DNA of 64,000 bases from JAAYHG01 sp012735455 (GCA_050951365.1 JBMNIX010000013.1:35551-99550); one strand, 5' to 3'. Positions 17,117-26,550 are shown, numbered from the stretch's first letter. Notes: generated by a model not told the origin, from the letters alone. Program-made: numbers and translations.

Positions 17117-20100
17117 TTAGCCTAATAGATTCACCACAACTGTAGCCGCCTCGGCTCTAGTAGCTTTTCCTTGAGGCCGGAAGGTTCCATCGGGATATCC
17201 GCTCATGATCCCGCTGGCTGTCACTTTTGCCACAGTTTCTTTTGCCCAAGGAGAGATACTGGCATTGTCCGAGAAGGTGGGTGCTTCCCTCACCGGAACA
17301 AGTTGTGCCGCCCGCACTACCATGGCTGCCATCTGCTCCCGGGTAATGGGATCATTGGGTCCAAATGTATTTTGATCATAACCGCTGACAATGCCATGGT
17401 ATGCTGCGGTAGAAATAATCTCCCGTGCCCAGTGAGTAGCTGTATCAGTAAATACCTTGTCGCCCTGCTGCTCTAGCTCAAAGGCTCTAACGAGAATAGC
17501 AGCAAACTCAGCCCGAGTGATATTATCATTGGGTTTAAAGGTGCCATCCGGACGACCGGTGACTACTCCCAGGTCAAACAATCGCTTGATGTTATTCTCC
17601 GCCCAATGGCCGGCAATGTCGGTCAGCTCCCGCGGTTTACCCGTAGCTGGCACCAACTCGATCCTGACAATCTGGGAAATTGACGTTGAGCCAGTAACAG
17701 ACGGTCCCACGAGTCTGAGGGGCCAATCCTTACTCGCTTCAGGAATAGATGTCCCATTCAACAAATTAGCGACGATATAATCCTTGTTCCGTATTATATC
17801 GGTACTGGAGATGGTTACCGAATAACCGTCAGCGGCGGTTAGCACTACATTGTAACCAGTCTCAGCCAGCGCGCTATTAAAAGCATTGTTGGAATGCTGG
17901 TCCTCATCATCAACGAATCCTACCAACAGCCATAAGGGCATACCTTCCCAAACCCGTCCTTGCGCATCAGTATAGGCCGCCTTGTGGTTGGCACCAAATT
18001 GGCAAGCCAGGGCCTGCTCAAAGTAGGTTTTGCTCACATCGTACTGCAAGCCGCCGATAGCCTGGCCATCTAGTTCAAGGGTCCAATCCCCCTGGGGAAT
18101 GGAGTAGACCCGCATTTCAGTAATCCATTTTGAAGCCAAACCGGCACAGGAAGGATACATTACCCCATCACCGTAGTAGTAGTGCCAGTAGTTTTCCGGG
18201 AGAGTCTCGTGCATATCCCACTGACCGTAGACATTGTCACCACCCGGGGTAAAGAACAGACGCATCCCATCGGCATAACCAGGTACGTACTTCCCGTCTC
18301 CCCACCAGGCCAAAATGGCGTCTCCCTGCCGCTCCTGTACCGAAGGGTCCGTGTATATGGAGGAATAAGGAAGTCTGGTTTCATAACCGTCCTTGGCCAC
18401 CAGAACAATCTCCGTTCCTGCCCCCATTCCGCCTACAAGCTCAGCCAGATCCCTTATACGGGTACCTTTCACGGCGTTTGCAATCTTGAAGCCGCCGGGG
18501 TATGTTTCTGCAGCATCCCAGATATCATCGGGGTTGTTGGTAATCCCCTCGAACTTGTAGACAGTTTTCCCGTCCCCGATCACATCCAGGTTTTCTTCCA
18601 TCCAGCGATAATCCACTGTTTTCTCGGCCAGGACCGTAACACCATCTTCAGCATACTTTACGATCCGGAGAGCCGGAATAGGTTGAACCTCTTCAAATGC
18701 GGTCAGCTCAATCTCCGCTACATTACCTACGCTGTAGCCACCAAGGGAACCATCCTTGGCAACACCGTCACCCACTAAGCGCAAAGGCCAGGAATCAGTA
18801 AGCGGTTTTCCGTTCAATTGATTGGCGATTATGAAGTCATTACTCCAAGCCACATCCTGACTGGCAAAATCCTTGGTATATCCGTCTCCAGCTTTGACCA
18901 GTATGGTATACCCTGCTGTAGCTTGATTAGCGTCAAAAGCATGGGGCTGCCGGTCATCTATCCAGCCCACCAGGAACCACAGGGGCATACCCGACCAGAC
19001 ATTACCCTCTGCATCGGTCCACTCTTGCCGGTGCCCTGAACGCGGACAGGCAAGCCCTTCTTCAAATTCGGCCTGGGACATGACATATCTGATCTTACCA
19101 GAGAGGACAAGATTCCAGCTACCCGGTTCAGGAGCCGGTTTCACCAGGTCTGGGATTTCAATCCTTACGATGTTACCGACGGCAGAACCACCAAGGGAAC
19201 CATCCTCCTTGGTAACACCTTTACCTACCAGACGCAAAGGTGCTGCTGAACCGGTCAATTCTTTCCCATCACACTTGTTGGCAACAATGTAGTCATCGCT
19301 TCTGGCTACATCCGAGCTGGCGAAGGTCCTTGCAAAACCGTCTCCGGCCACCACTTGCACAGAGTAACCGGACTGTGCCAAATCGTCATCAAAAGTCCAG
19401 TGGCTGCTGGTTTCTATATCATCAACAGCACCTAAGAGGACCCACAGGGGCACGCCGGACCAGACTCTGCCTTCATTATCTGTCCATTCTCTGTAATGGT
19501 CTGAGCCTGTGCAAAGGAGCCCTTCTTCAAACTCCTCCTGGGTGATGGTATCTTCGACTTGTCCTACCATCTCCAAGGTCCATCCGGCTGCTGGTTTCGG
19601 AAGACTAGTAAGCTCAATGCGGACAATGTTACCTACCTGCTGACCACCAAATACAGCTGACCCTTTCAGATGAAGAGGCCAGCAGCCTTTTCCACCCGGA
19701 GTTTCCGAGGGGAGTGGTTTCCCGTTTAGGGTATTGGCGACAATATAACCATCATTACGGGCAATGTCAGCGCTATCAAGGGTTGCCTTCCAGCCGTCGC
19801 CAGCCACCACATTGACTTCATAACCCTGAGCAGCAAGTTCGTCATTGAAATTGTAATGGTAGGGACCCTCATCGGCATCATCATCAACCAGCGCCACCAG
19901 GAGCCAGAGAGGCATTCCGCCCCACTCATTGCCGTCTTCGTCGGTCCAAGACACCCGGTGACTGGCGGAACAGGCCAATGCTTCCTCGAACTCATCCTTA
20001 GTAACGGTTAGCTCTTTGGCGCCTGAAAGCCGAAGAGTCCAATCAGATGATGTGTCACTTGAAACTGAACTGGGTAGTACAGCACCTGTTCCCACAAGAG

Positions 20101-20632
20101 TCTTCACCGCAGCAGTGGCGGCTGTCTTCACAGCAGCGTAATCTGTCTCGTCGGTTACGTCGGCTGCATAATAGAATTCAACCCGATCACCAGCGCCAAC
20201 TTTCATTAGATTCAGAGCATCGGCGGGATTATTGAAACCATCTTTGTAGACACCGTTCACGTAGGCATACCAGTAGCCCGGCTCCTTGCGCTTGTAGCTA
20301 CCCACGTTGTCTAACAGAAGAGAACCTGAGGCACCAAAATTCTTATCAGTAACTTCGAATGTGAAGCCGCCGGCATCGGCCGCCGCTTGCAGAGCGCCCA
20401 ATGGCGTGGCCGCATCCACGGTATAGTTGGCTCCCGAGTTGTACGCTGTTACAGTAATGGTATCGGTAGCCGACAACACAACGGTGCCTTCATAGAGTAC
20501 GTCAACGGTCTCACTTCCGGCAGCATAAGCCTTTCCTGGAGCTAGGTGCCCAACTCCACCAGTGATTAGCAGTAGGCCCAGAACAAGGGACAAGACTTTG
20601 CACCAGCATACCATTCTCTTTCCACCGAACAT
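17117..20632 (-). CDS. Giant S-layer-anchored protein: DUF4430 + five sulfite-oxidase-like repeats + three SLH domains
   Basis: 1171 residues. Signal peptide to about residue 38 (KAYAAGS). Residues 45-155 read as a DUF4430 domain, related to the transcobalamin C-terminal lobe (GYWYAYVNGVY). Then come repeats at about 195-343, 350-492, 505-643 and 848-993. Each has Cys, then His 4-6 residues on, then (W/Y)TD, a Trp, G(M/V)PLW and the AGDG(W/F/Y)-type strand. The cysteines are 221, 374, 529 and 877. A divergent fifth unit lies at about 655-845 (QWDMHETLPENYWHYYY) without that Cys. Three SLH domains (1001-1171) should bind the pyruvylated wall polymer. The repeated Cys stands where sulfite-oxidase-fold enzymes hold Mo, so cofactor or metal binding is plausible. 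ATG at 20632 follows GGAGGG. Confidence 0.85.
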   Translation of the reverse strand: MFGGKRMVCWCKVLSLVLGLLLITGGVGHLAPGKAYAAGSETVDVLYEGTVVLSATDTITVTAYNSGANYTVDAATPLGALQAAADAGGFTFEVTDKNFGASGSLLLDNVGSYKRKEPGYWYAYVNGVYKDGFNNPADALNLMKVGAGDRVEFYYAADVTDETDYAAVKTAATAAVKTLVGTGAVLPSSVSSDTSSDWTLRLSGAKELTVTKDEFEEALACSASHRVSWTDEDGNEWGGMPLWLLVALVDDDADEGPYHYNFNDELAAQGYEVNVVAGDGWKATLDSADIARNDGYIVANTLNGKPLPSETPGGKGCWPLHLKGSAVFGGQQVGNIVRIELTSLPKPAAGWTLEMVGQVEDTITQEEFEEGLLCTGSDHYREWTDNEGRVWSGVPLWVLLGAVDDIETSSHWTFDDDLAQSGYSVQVVAGDGFARTFASSDVARSDDYIVANKCDGKELTGSAAPLRLVGKGVTKEDGSLGGSAVGNIVRIEIPDLVKPAPEPGSWNLVLSGKIRYVMSQAEFEEGLACPRSGHRQEWTDAEGNVWSGMPLWFLVGWIDDRQPHAFDANQATAGYTILVKAGDGYTKDFASQDVAWSNDFIIANQLNGKPLTDSWPLRLVGDGVAKDGSLGGYSVGNVAEIELTAFEEVQPIPALRIVKYAEDGVTVLAEKTVDYRWMEENLDVIGDGKTVYKFEGITNNPDDIWDAAETYPGGFKIANAVKGTRIRDLAELVGGMGAGTEIVLVAKDGYETRLPYSSIYTDPSVQERQGDAILAWWGDGKYVPGYADGMRLFFTPGGDNVYGQWDMHETLPENYWHYYYGDGVMYPSCAGLASKWITEMRVYSIPQGDWTLELDGQAIGGLQYDVSKTYFEQALACQFGANHKAAYTDAQGRVWEGMPLWLLVGFVDDEDQHSNNAFNSALAETGYNVVLTAADGYSVTISSTDIIRNKDYIVANLLNGTSIPEASKDWPLRLVGPSVTGSTSISQIVRIELVPATGKPRELTDIAGHWAENNIKRLFDLGVVTGRPDGTFKPNDNITRAEFAAILVRAFELEQQGDKVFTDTATHWAREIISTAAYHGIVSGYDQNTFGPNDPITREQMAAMVVRAAQLVPVREAPTFSDNASISPWAKETVAKVTASGIMSGYPDGTFRPQGKATRAEAATVVVNLLG

Positions 20633-20737
20633 GATTTCTCCCTCCTCAAAAACTAGTATTAAGGCGCTGGAGATAAAATGGATGTCCCCACCTCCTTTTA
20701 CTTAAGAGGCAATTAAGTCTGAATGGAGACTAACTGT

Positions 20738-22117
20738 TTACCTTATGATGGTAATTTGGCCGCTAGCATTGTCATAACTCACATCTTGTGCACCCAGAAC
20801 CTCACTGATGAAACGCAACGGAACAAAGGTGCGCCCCGATGGATGCAGTTCAGGTGGACAATCTATGGTCTGTGGCAGCCCGTTGATACGCACCTGGCTG
20901 GAGCCAATAGTTAAGATAATTTCCTTCTCCCCAAGGCTAATACTAATTTGGCGAGTCTCACCGTCCCAGGCAACATCGGCCAGTAATGCCTCGCTGACAA
21001 AACGTATCGGTACCAGGGTACGACCAACCCGGCGGTTCAAATAGGGTGCTGCGTCCAGTATGAAGGGCTTACCGTCAACACTAGCCTCTCTCTGGCCTAA
21101 GGTAAGAAGTATGGTTACCGAGTTTTCTCTAGCATCTTCATCTTCAACTCGGTAATGGAAGGTAACCACCTCGCTGTCCAGTTTACCTGGGCCGATGGTC
21201 ACCGCCTTGATGGTAGTTTCCTGGTTAATGGGGCCGATGGGACGGTTGATGGTACCCAAAACATCGGCACGCGCCGACCACCAGCGGCTGGCAATCCAGT
21301 TATACATTGGACTCTCAATGGTAGGAACACTGCCGTCAGTGGTGTAATGAATCTTGTCATCATCGCCGTTAAGATTACTCAATGTCACCATGCTACCCCG
21401 GGGTATCGTGCCACTAGGAGGGTTGGCTTGAGGCGCATCCCACCTCTCGGGCTCGTCGGTAAGAACTTCAATCTTATGTAAGTACTTAACGAATAGATTT
21501 CCTGTTTGTTCTGTCACGGCCCTCTGTCCCACCATCAGCTGCAACGAGTTTAAGGTGTTCATGTATTCAGGGTCATCGCTTCCCTCAACGCCAAGGAGGG
21601 CAACGATAGGATCCACTTCCACTTTGCTTGCCGGACTGCCAGGAACATGTCCGTCTTCGTCCTCACCACCTGTCTTGAATTCAGGGAAGAGGTACCGCTT
21701 GTCCTCAAATAGCTCCTTATAGGTCAGTGTTAATGTAAATCCATCCTCAGCGGTAAAGCGCAGCAGTGTGGCCTCTTCTTCTTTGATTCCTGCCTTGAGG
21801 AGCAGATCCCATAGCTTGACCCCTTCACCCACATACCATTTCTTGGTAGGCCAGGTGTTAATACTGCTGTACACATACTGATGCTGCTCCATTTCCTCAA
21901 GTTCTTCCCGAGTAAAAATCACTGGATTCGTTACCCCATCCCCGGTGATTTCCAGCGAGTGCGATGCAGCAAGCGTGGGTACTGGAACTGCCAGACTGAA
22001 AAGCATAGTAAATGAAACACCCATTAAGAGGATAAGGATTAATCGCTGGAGCCACGGATTTGTTGCATAGCCCAGCGTGAAAAACCCTAGTGCAGTATTT
22101 CCACTCTTGTATCCCAT
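20738..22117 (-). CDS. Exported protein: sulfite-oxidase-like head, chitobiase/FN3-like domain, copper-amine-oxidase-N stalk
   Basis: 459 residues. Hydrophobic export signal about 24-50 (ending TLAA). Head at about 52-225: SLEITGDGV, YSSINTWPTKKWYVGEGV, then TAEDGFTLTLTYKEL and VGQRAVTEQ. The Mo-ligand Cys is replaced (SSINTWP). Next, at about 235-330, a CHB_HEX/FN3-like domain (KIHYTTDGSVPT) with the locus-specific insert YNWIASRWW. The C-terminus (about 340-459) has two copper-amine-oxidase-N-like units (RTLVPIRFVSEALLADVAW, RTFVPLRFISEVLGAQ), common wall-associated stalks in Clostridia. Paralogue of the proteins at 23187 and 24900. ATG at 22117 after GGGAGG. Confidence 0.82.
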   Translation of the reverse strand: MGYKSGNTALGFFTLGYATNPWLQRLILILLMGVSFTMLFSLAVPVPTLAASHSLEITGDGVTNPVIFTREELEEMEQHQYVYSSINTWPTKKWYVGEGVKLWDLLLKAGIKEEEATLLRFTAEDGFTLTLTYKELFEDKRYLFPEFKTGGEDEDGHVPGSPASKVEVDPIVALLGVEGSDDPEYMNTLNSLQLMVGQRAVTEQTGNLFVKYLHKIEVLTDEPERWDAPQANPPSGTIPRGSMVTLSNLNGDDDKIHYTTDGSVPTIESPMYNWIASRWWSARADVLGTINRPIGPINQETTIKAVTIGPGKLDSEVVTFHYRVEDEDARENSVTILLTLGQREASVDGKPFILDAAPYLNRRVGRTLVPIRFVSEALLADVAWDGETRQISISLGEKEIILTIGSSQVRINGLPQTIDCPPELHPSGRTFVPLRFISEVLGAQDVSYDNASGQITIIR

Positions 22118-22214
22118 AGAACCCGCCTCCCCCCTCTGCTCACGTTAACGAAAGGAGTCAAGCTCAACCTTTCACCAAAGGCCCAAAGGCCGGAAGAAAA
22201 ACCCCCTTAGTGTT

Positions 22215-22547
22215 TCACTCACCTTCATTCTCAGTGAGCATGAATAGCTGTCCTGTGGCCGGATCCCTGTATACCGTACCAATCCGCTCGTAGACTTCAC
22301 CCCGATCCGGAGCTTCCACCAAATCATCACGTATCCTGGGAGCTTCTGTTACCTCCTGCCCCTTGCTAATGTCAATACGTTCTCCCACCGGCGCCAGGTC
22401 TATGTTCCAATAGACGGCCAGAGCCAGCATCAAACCGCAGGCAAAGACCAGCATGATATCCGCAATGTTAACCACACCATCCAACGGGTTAACATCCTCC
22501 GTTAACCGAAAGGTCCTGCGTCGCCTGTTCCTCAGCCCACCGTCCAT
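22215..22547 (-). CDS. DUF2149 family membrane protein
   Basis: 110 residues. Basic N-terminus, then EDVNPLDGVVNIADIMLVFACGLMLAL, the DUF2149 hallmark with one helix (about 27-45), and an external C-terminal part of about 60 residues ending RDPATGQLFMLTENEGE. The shape, a single helix plus a small external domain, is that of ExbD/TolR. The ATG at 22547 has GGAGGTG 7 bases upstream, so the 59-base overlap with the channel gene is probably real and couples translation. I infer it is the ExbD-like partner of the channel at 22489. Confidence 0.8.
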   Translation of the reverse strand: MDGGLRNRRRRTFRLTEDVNPLDGVVNIADIMLVFACGLMLALAVYWNIDLAPVGERIDISKGQEVTEAPRIRDDLVEAPDRGEVYERIGTVYRDPATGQLFMLTENEGE

Positions 22548-23178
22548 GGTCGAACACCTCCAGTAAGCTCTCCATCAGAGCTGACAGTGTAGCCAGGCGG
22601 TCTTCATACCACCGCCTGCGCAGCCGAGAGATGACAAAAGCAATACCGGCAGCTGCCAACCCGACAACTGTAGTGTCAAAAGCTATGAGCAAAGAGGCTG
22701 CCAGTGTCTGTGTGTCCCCTTGGCCCAGGGCTATTATCCCGGGTCCCAAAGGGATAAGGGTGCCCATCAGGCCAAACATAGGGGCTAGGCGCGCCACAAG
22801 GTCGGTCCTGTCAGTTGTCCTCGCATAATAGTCCTCCTCTGTAGCCAAGAGGTGGCGGGCAAGAGCCCGCAAGGAAGCGGTAGGCAGCTTAGCATGGCGA
22901 ATTAGTTCGCCCAAAACAGCTTTTTGACGACGGAAAAGGCAGCTTGCCTCTATCGCAGCTAGAATCTCATCGCTATCTTCGCTCTGAAAGGTATGTATCA
23001 GCTGCGGCACATTGACTTTTTGCCGACGCCTTTCGGTCAGAAGTTCTACCAGCAGGCCCCCTAATTCCACCACCGCCACAGCCAAAAGGATAAGCAGGAT
23101 AGTAATAGTTGGAATCAGTAACCCCCTAGAAACACCGTGCAGCATATCTGTTAACCGCGTAGAAATGGGCCCAATCAT
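22489..23178 (-). CDS. MotA/TolQ/ExbB-family proton channel protein
   Basis: 229 residues. Helices at about 18-43, 130-155 and 160-185. The conserved core is APMFGLMGTLIPLGPGIIALGQGD followed by LLIAFDTTVVGLAAAGIAFVISRLRRR, the MotA/TolQ/ExbB signature. In Gram-negative bacteria such proteins use the proton gradient to drive TonB or Tol; here the cell appears to be Gram-positive, and the partner is DUF2149. Start ATG at 23178 follows GGAGTAATAGATTAA, 8 bases after the upstream stop. Its place between genes for wall-bound ligand-binding proteins suggests that it energises movement or release of those proteins. Confidence 0.88.
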   Translation of the reverse strand: MIGPISTRLTDMLHGVSRGLLIPTITILLILLAVAVVELGGLLVELLTERRRQKVNVPQLIHTFQSEDSDEILAAIEASCLFRRQKAVLGELIRHAKLPTASLRALARHLLATEEDYYARTTDRTDLVARLAPMFGLMGTLIPLGPGIIALGQGDTQTLAASLLIAFDTTVVGLAAAGIAFVISRLRRRWYEDRLATLSALMESLLEVFDHGRWAEEQATQDLSVNGGC

Positions 23179-23186
23179 TTAATCTA

Positions 23187-24794
23187 TTACTCCTTCACAT
23201 ATTCCATATATTTTTTGCCCGCACCAGAAAGAAGCAAGAATAAGATAATCAGCCATGCGTACAGATCCAGGTTCTCTTTCTGTATCAAGGGTGAAGGCCC
23301 AAACACGGACACCTCGAATACTTGCACCCGGGAAGCAGGATTTTCCGCCTGTCCATCCATTCCTTCGACAGCATTAACAGGTAATTCTTCCACCTTTGCC
23401 AAACGCTCCTGCCTACCTTTCGGCCCCGGATTCTCGGTGTCGTTTGTGTTAGCCGGCTCGGCTGTCTTCTGCTCTTGCGGATGCTCTTCTTCAGGCTTCA
23501 CATCAATTGTAGGACGTTCTTCTCTAATCTGCTCCTCCTTTTCTCCACTGGAACTGTTGATAACACAAGTGGCAGTGTAGTTACCCTCTACTGTTTCCAC
23601 AGTGATAATAGCCGTGCCCTGGCCAACCACTGTTACCAAACCTCTTGTGTCCACCGTGGCCACGCTGTTATTGCTGGAACGCCAGATCACCTTCTTGTTT
23701 ACAGCATTGAAAGGCTCAACAATGGCCTCCAGCTGGAAAGCACTTCCTATCGGAAGAGTTATTTCTGTCCTATCAAGAAAGACCCCGGTGGGTGGGCCAC
23801 CCGGCTCCAGCGACGGATCAACCGCCTCGGGATCAAGGGTAAAGGTGAAAGTGACTACATCACTGTCCTCCTTTCCCGGGCCAATGGTTTTGGCCTTGAT
23901 GACGACCACGTTTTCTCCAACCACCATATCCTCTGTAATCTTGATTGGAGAGTTGACCTTGTCAAGATCTCCCCGCAGTGGCCACCAGCGACTTGCACTC
24001 CAGTTAAACATCGGGCTGTTTACGGTGGGGGTGCTGCCGTCTGTGGTGTAATAGATTTTATCTACATCAGAATTCTTGTTTTCCAAAATCAGCTCAGTGC
24101 CTGGGGGCAGTGTAGACCCATCAGGGATACTTATCCTTGGTTTGTCCCATTTCTCCGGTTCGCTGGTTAGTACTTCGATTTTATTAACATTCTTGACAAA
24201 GAGGGTACTAATCTGTTCTGTAACAGCCCGTTGTCCAAAGACCAATTGCGGGCTATCCTTAGCGTTCATGTGGTCAGGGCTATTGCTCCCCTCGGCACTA
24301 ACCAGAGCTAGAATCGACTCTACTACTTCCGCACCATCTGGAGAGCCGGGCACACTTCCGTCACTAGGGTGATTCTCCTTCAATCCGGGAAAATAGTAGC
24401 GTTTATCGGCCAGTAATTCTTTGACTGTAAAGGTTACATCATAGCCATCCCGGGAGTAAAACCGAATTAATGTCGCTTCTTCCTTGAGTCCAGCCAAGGC
24501 CAGTAATTCCCTCAATTTGACTCCCCGCGCCGTGTACCACTGCTTGGTTGGATAAGTATTGATAGCGCTGTAAACATGCTCGTATTGTTCCAGCTCTTCC
24601 AGCTCGGCCAGGGTCAAACTAAGCGGCCTTTCCACACCTGTGCCGGTGATTTCACAGCTATACAAGGGCACAGCCAAGGCAGGCATCGCTGCCAGCGAGA
24701 ACCAGAATAAAACGAACAGTAACAGTGTCAGTAAGACCCGCAGTGACTTCCCGGAGTTATTGGCTAACTTGGACTTAGCTTTGGCACACCACAT
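23187..24794 (-). CDS. Exported protein: sulfite-oxidase-like head, chitobiase/FN3-like domain, Big_2 domain, C-terminal membrane anchor
   Basis: 535 residues from the ATG at 24794 (GAGGAGAGAGG 8 bases upstream; a TTG 21 bases earlier is less likely). Signal at about 20-42 (ending ALA). Head about 45-215 with YSAINTYPTKQWYTARGV and SRDGYDVTFTVKEL; no Cys at the Mo-ligand site. CHB_HEX/FN3-like domain about 225-330 (KIYYTTDGSTPT, FNWSASRWW). A bacterial Ig-like Big_2 domain at about 340-415 (ITLPIGSAFQLEAIV, SSNNSVATVD). Then a Glu/Pro/Thr-rich linker and a final helix (LDLYAWLIILFLLLSGAG) with a basic tail, so the protein is anchored in the membrane. It directly precedes the ExbB-like gene (8 bases), which makes it the best candidate for the part moved by the channel. 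Confidence 0.83.
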   Translation of the reverse strand: MWCAKAKSKLANNSGKSLRVLLTLLLFVLFWFSLAAMPALAVPLYSCEITGTGVERPLSLTLAELEELEQYEHVYSAINTYPTKQWYTARGVKLRELLALAGLKEEATLIRFYSRDGYDVTFTVKELLADKRYYFPGLKENHPSDGSVPGSPDGAEVVESILALVSAEGSNSPDHMNAKDSPQLVFGQRAVTEQISTLFVKNVNKIEVLTSEPEKWDKPRISIPDGSTLPPGTELILENKNSDVDKIYYTTDGSTPTVNSPMFNWSASRWWPLRGDLDKVNSPIKITEDMVVGENVVVIKAKTIGPGKEDSDVVTFTFTLDPEAVDPSLEPGGPPTGVFLDRTEITLPIGSAFQLEAIVEPFNAVNKKVIWRSSNNSVATVDTRGLVTVVGQGTAIITVETVEGNYTATCVINSSSGEKEEQIREERPTIDVKPEEEHPQEQKTAEPANTNDTENPGPKGRQERLAKVEELPVNAVEGMDGQAENPASRVQVFEVSVFGPSPLIQKENLDLYAWLIILFLLLSGAGKKYMEYVKE

Positions 24795-24899
24795 GCTACA
24801 TTCCTCTCTCCTCAACGCACCACGCCACGCTGGGCTTACTATAATGGCGATTCAAGCCTGCCCATTTAGACCTTACATAATGGATTACGCGTACCATGG

Positions 24900-26417
24900 C
24901 TAACGTAATGCGTTGAGAACAACTGTGACAGCCTCAGCCCTGGTCGCGTTGCCCTTGGGGCGGATAGTGTTATCGGGGTAGCCGCTGAGGATCCCATTCT
25001 GCACAGCTGCCACCATAGCGTCCACAGCCCAAGCAGAGATGCTGCCGCTGTCGGTAAACTCAGGCCTGCTGTCTGACAACGGCGCCAATTGGGCAGCTTT
25101 AACAAGCATGACTGCCATCTGCTCGCGGGTAAGGGCATCATTAGGAGCAAAAGTGTTGTCATCATATCCGCTGGCAATACCGCTGGCTACCGCCGTGGCG
25201 ATATAGTCTCTCGCCCAGTGTGATGCGGTGTCAGCGAAGACCCTTCCTGCCCGCTTTTCCATCTGAAAAGTCTTCACCAACATGGTAACGTATTCAGCCC
25301 GCGTAATCTTATGGTCGGGTTTGAAGGTGCCATCAGGGTTACCACTGATCGCGCCGAGTTTAAACAATTGAATTATACTGTGTTGAGCCCAATGACCCTG
25401 AATGTCAGTAAAGGGTTCCACCGTGCTCTTCTTGCCGTCTATTACCTTATACCTAAAGACAGCAACATCGCTGTCTGCCTTGCCCGGTCCGATTGTTACC
25501 GCCTTGATGATTGTATCTTCAGTAATTTCAATGGGGCGGTTAATAGCGGCCAGGTTCTCTGTGCCGCGAGATGACCACCAGCGACTGGCAACCCAATTGT
25601 ACATGGGACTCTTTATGGTCGGATCGCTGCCGTCCAGAGTGTAGTAAACCTTGTCTTCATCGCCAAGGGGGCTGTAAAGCTCCACCAGAGTCCCCACCGA
25701 TACCTCACCCGGTGGCGGAACAGCTTTAGGCTTGTCCCATTTCAAAATCTCATCGGTGAGCACTTCCACTCTGATTATGTATTTGGCAAAACGGGCGTTA
25801 TTCTGCTGGGTCACCGCCCGCTGTCCAAACAGGAGATGGTTACCATTTGTGCTGTCAAAGTTTCTGTCATTCATAATTTCTTCTTTTGTGTGGGCAGAAA
25901 AACTCCTATGAGCGATCATGGGTTCTACCGGCACCGCTCCCGAAGGATCACCAGGAATATGGCCAGGCAGACCGGTATCCATGAAGTTGGGAAAACGGAA
26001 GGAAGGTTCCTTGAGTAGTTCATGCAGTGTAAAGGTCACTCTAAAGCCGTCACTGGAAATGAACCTAACCTGGGTAGCATCCTCGTTCAAGCCCCCTGCT
26101 GCATCCAGGAGGTCTCTCAGTCTGATCCCCTGCCCTCTGTACCAGATCTTGCTGGGCCACGTGTTGATGGAACTGTACCACTCATCATACTGTTCCACCA
26201 CCCGTCCATCGGGTAAGGTCAGGGGTTCATTGCCCCGGAGCTGGTCCTGGGTAATAATGATTCCTTCTCCCTTGAGTCCTGGTCCAGTTATCTCCAGATT
26301 ACCTGCCGAGGCAGATGCAGTCTGTGGTACCAGCAGGATCATGAAGCAGGCAAATAGTGACACGCCCAGAAGAAACAGTATACACCCAGAGGATAGTCTC
26401 TTAAAAGGAGTTCCCAT
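24900..26417 (-). CDS. SLH-anchored protein: sulfite-oxidase-like head and chitobiase/FN3-like domain
   Basis: 505 residues, first gene behind the riboswitch. Signal about 10-38 (TASASA). Head about 40-225 with YSSINTWPSKIWYRGQGI and ISSDGFRVTFTLHEL; again no Cys at the usual Mo site. CHB_HEX/FN3-like domain about 235-330 (KVYYTLDGSDPT, YNWVASRWW). Three SLH domains (about 335-505, FTDIQGHWAQ; DTASHWARDY; DSGSISAWAV) should hold it on the wall polymer. Paralogue of the 20738 and 23187 proteins with a different anchor. The ATG at 26417 has only a weak GGGAG upstream. Confidence 0.85.
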   Translation of the reverse strand: MGTPFKRLSSGCILFLLGVSLFACFMILLVPQTASASAGNLEITGPGLKGEGIIITQDQLRGNEPLTLPDGRVVEQYDEWYSSINTWPSKIWYRGQGIRLRDLLDAAGGLNEDATQVRFISSDGFRVTFTLHELLKEPSFRFPNFMDTGLPGHIPGDPSGAVPVEPMIAHRSFSAHTKEEIMNDRNFDSTNGNHLLFGQRAVTQQNNARFAKYIIRVEVLTDEILKWDKPKAVPPPGEVSVGTLVELYSPLGDEDKVYYTLDGSDPTIKSPMYNWVASRWWSSRGTENLAAINRPIEITEDTIIKAVTIGPGKADSDVAVFRYKVIDGKKSTVEPFTDIQGHWAQHSIIQLFKLGAISGNPDGTFKPDHKITRAEYVTMLVKTFQMEKRAGRVFADTASHWARDYIATAVASGIASGYDDNTFAPNDALTREQMAVMLVKAAQLAPLSDSRPEFTDSGSISAWAVDAMVAAVQNGILSGYPDNTIRPKGNATRAEAVTVVLNALR

Positions 26418-26525
26418 AGACCAACCACTCCCTAATGGACTAAGTACTTACGGTCTACACCTCCATCTATTTCTGTATGCCAGCCCCTGGAGAAGCACTG
26501 TTGCCGGGCTACTACCGCACCATAC

Positions 26526-26550
26526 AAAAAACGCCTTCGGAGAAGACGTT
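26526..26550 (-). terminator. Attenuator hairpin after the riboswitch
   Basis: On the minus strand AACGTCTTC-TCC-GAAGGCGTT (26530-26550, nine pairs with one G-T) runs into TTTTTT. It begins at the base after the 3' strand of riboswitch helix P1, so ligand binding could change its formation. It lies about 110 bases before the first gene. Confidence 0.85.

Noticed and set aside
18182..18778. 198-codon plus-strand frame opposite the giant SLH protein
   Set aside because: Antisense shadow with low-complexity composition and no initiation site.
12300..26417. Catalytic molybdenum oxidoreductase operon
   Set aside because: The heads outside the 17117 protein lack the Mo-ligand Cys, there is no haem, flavin or iron-sulfur partner, and several are wall-anchored.
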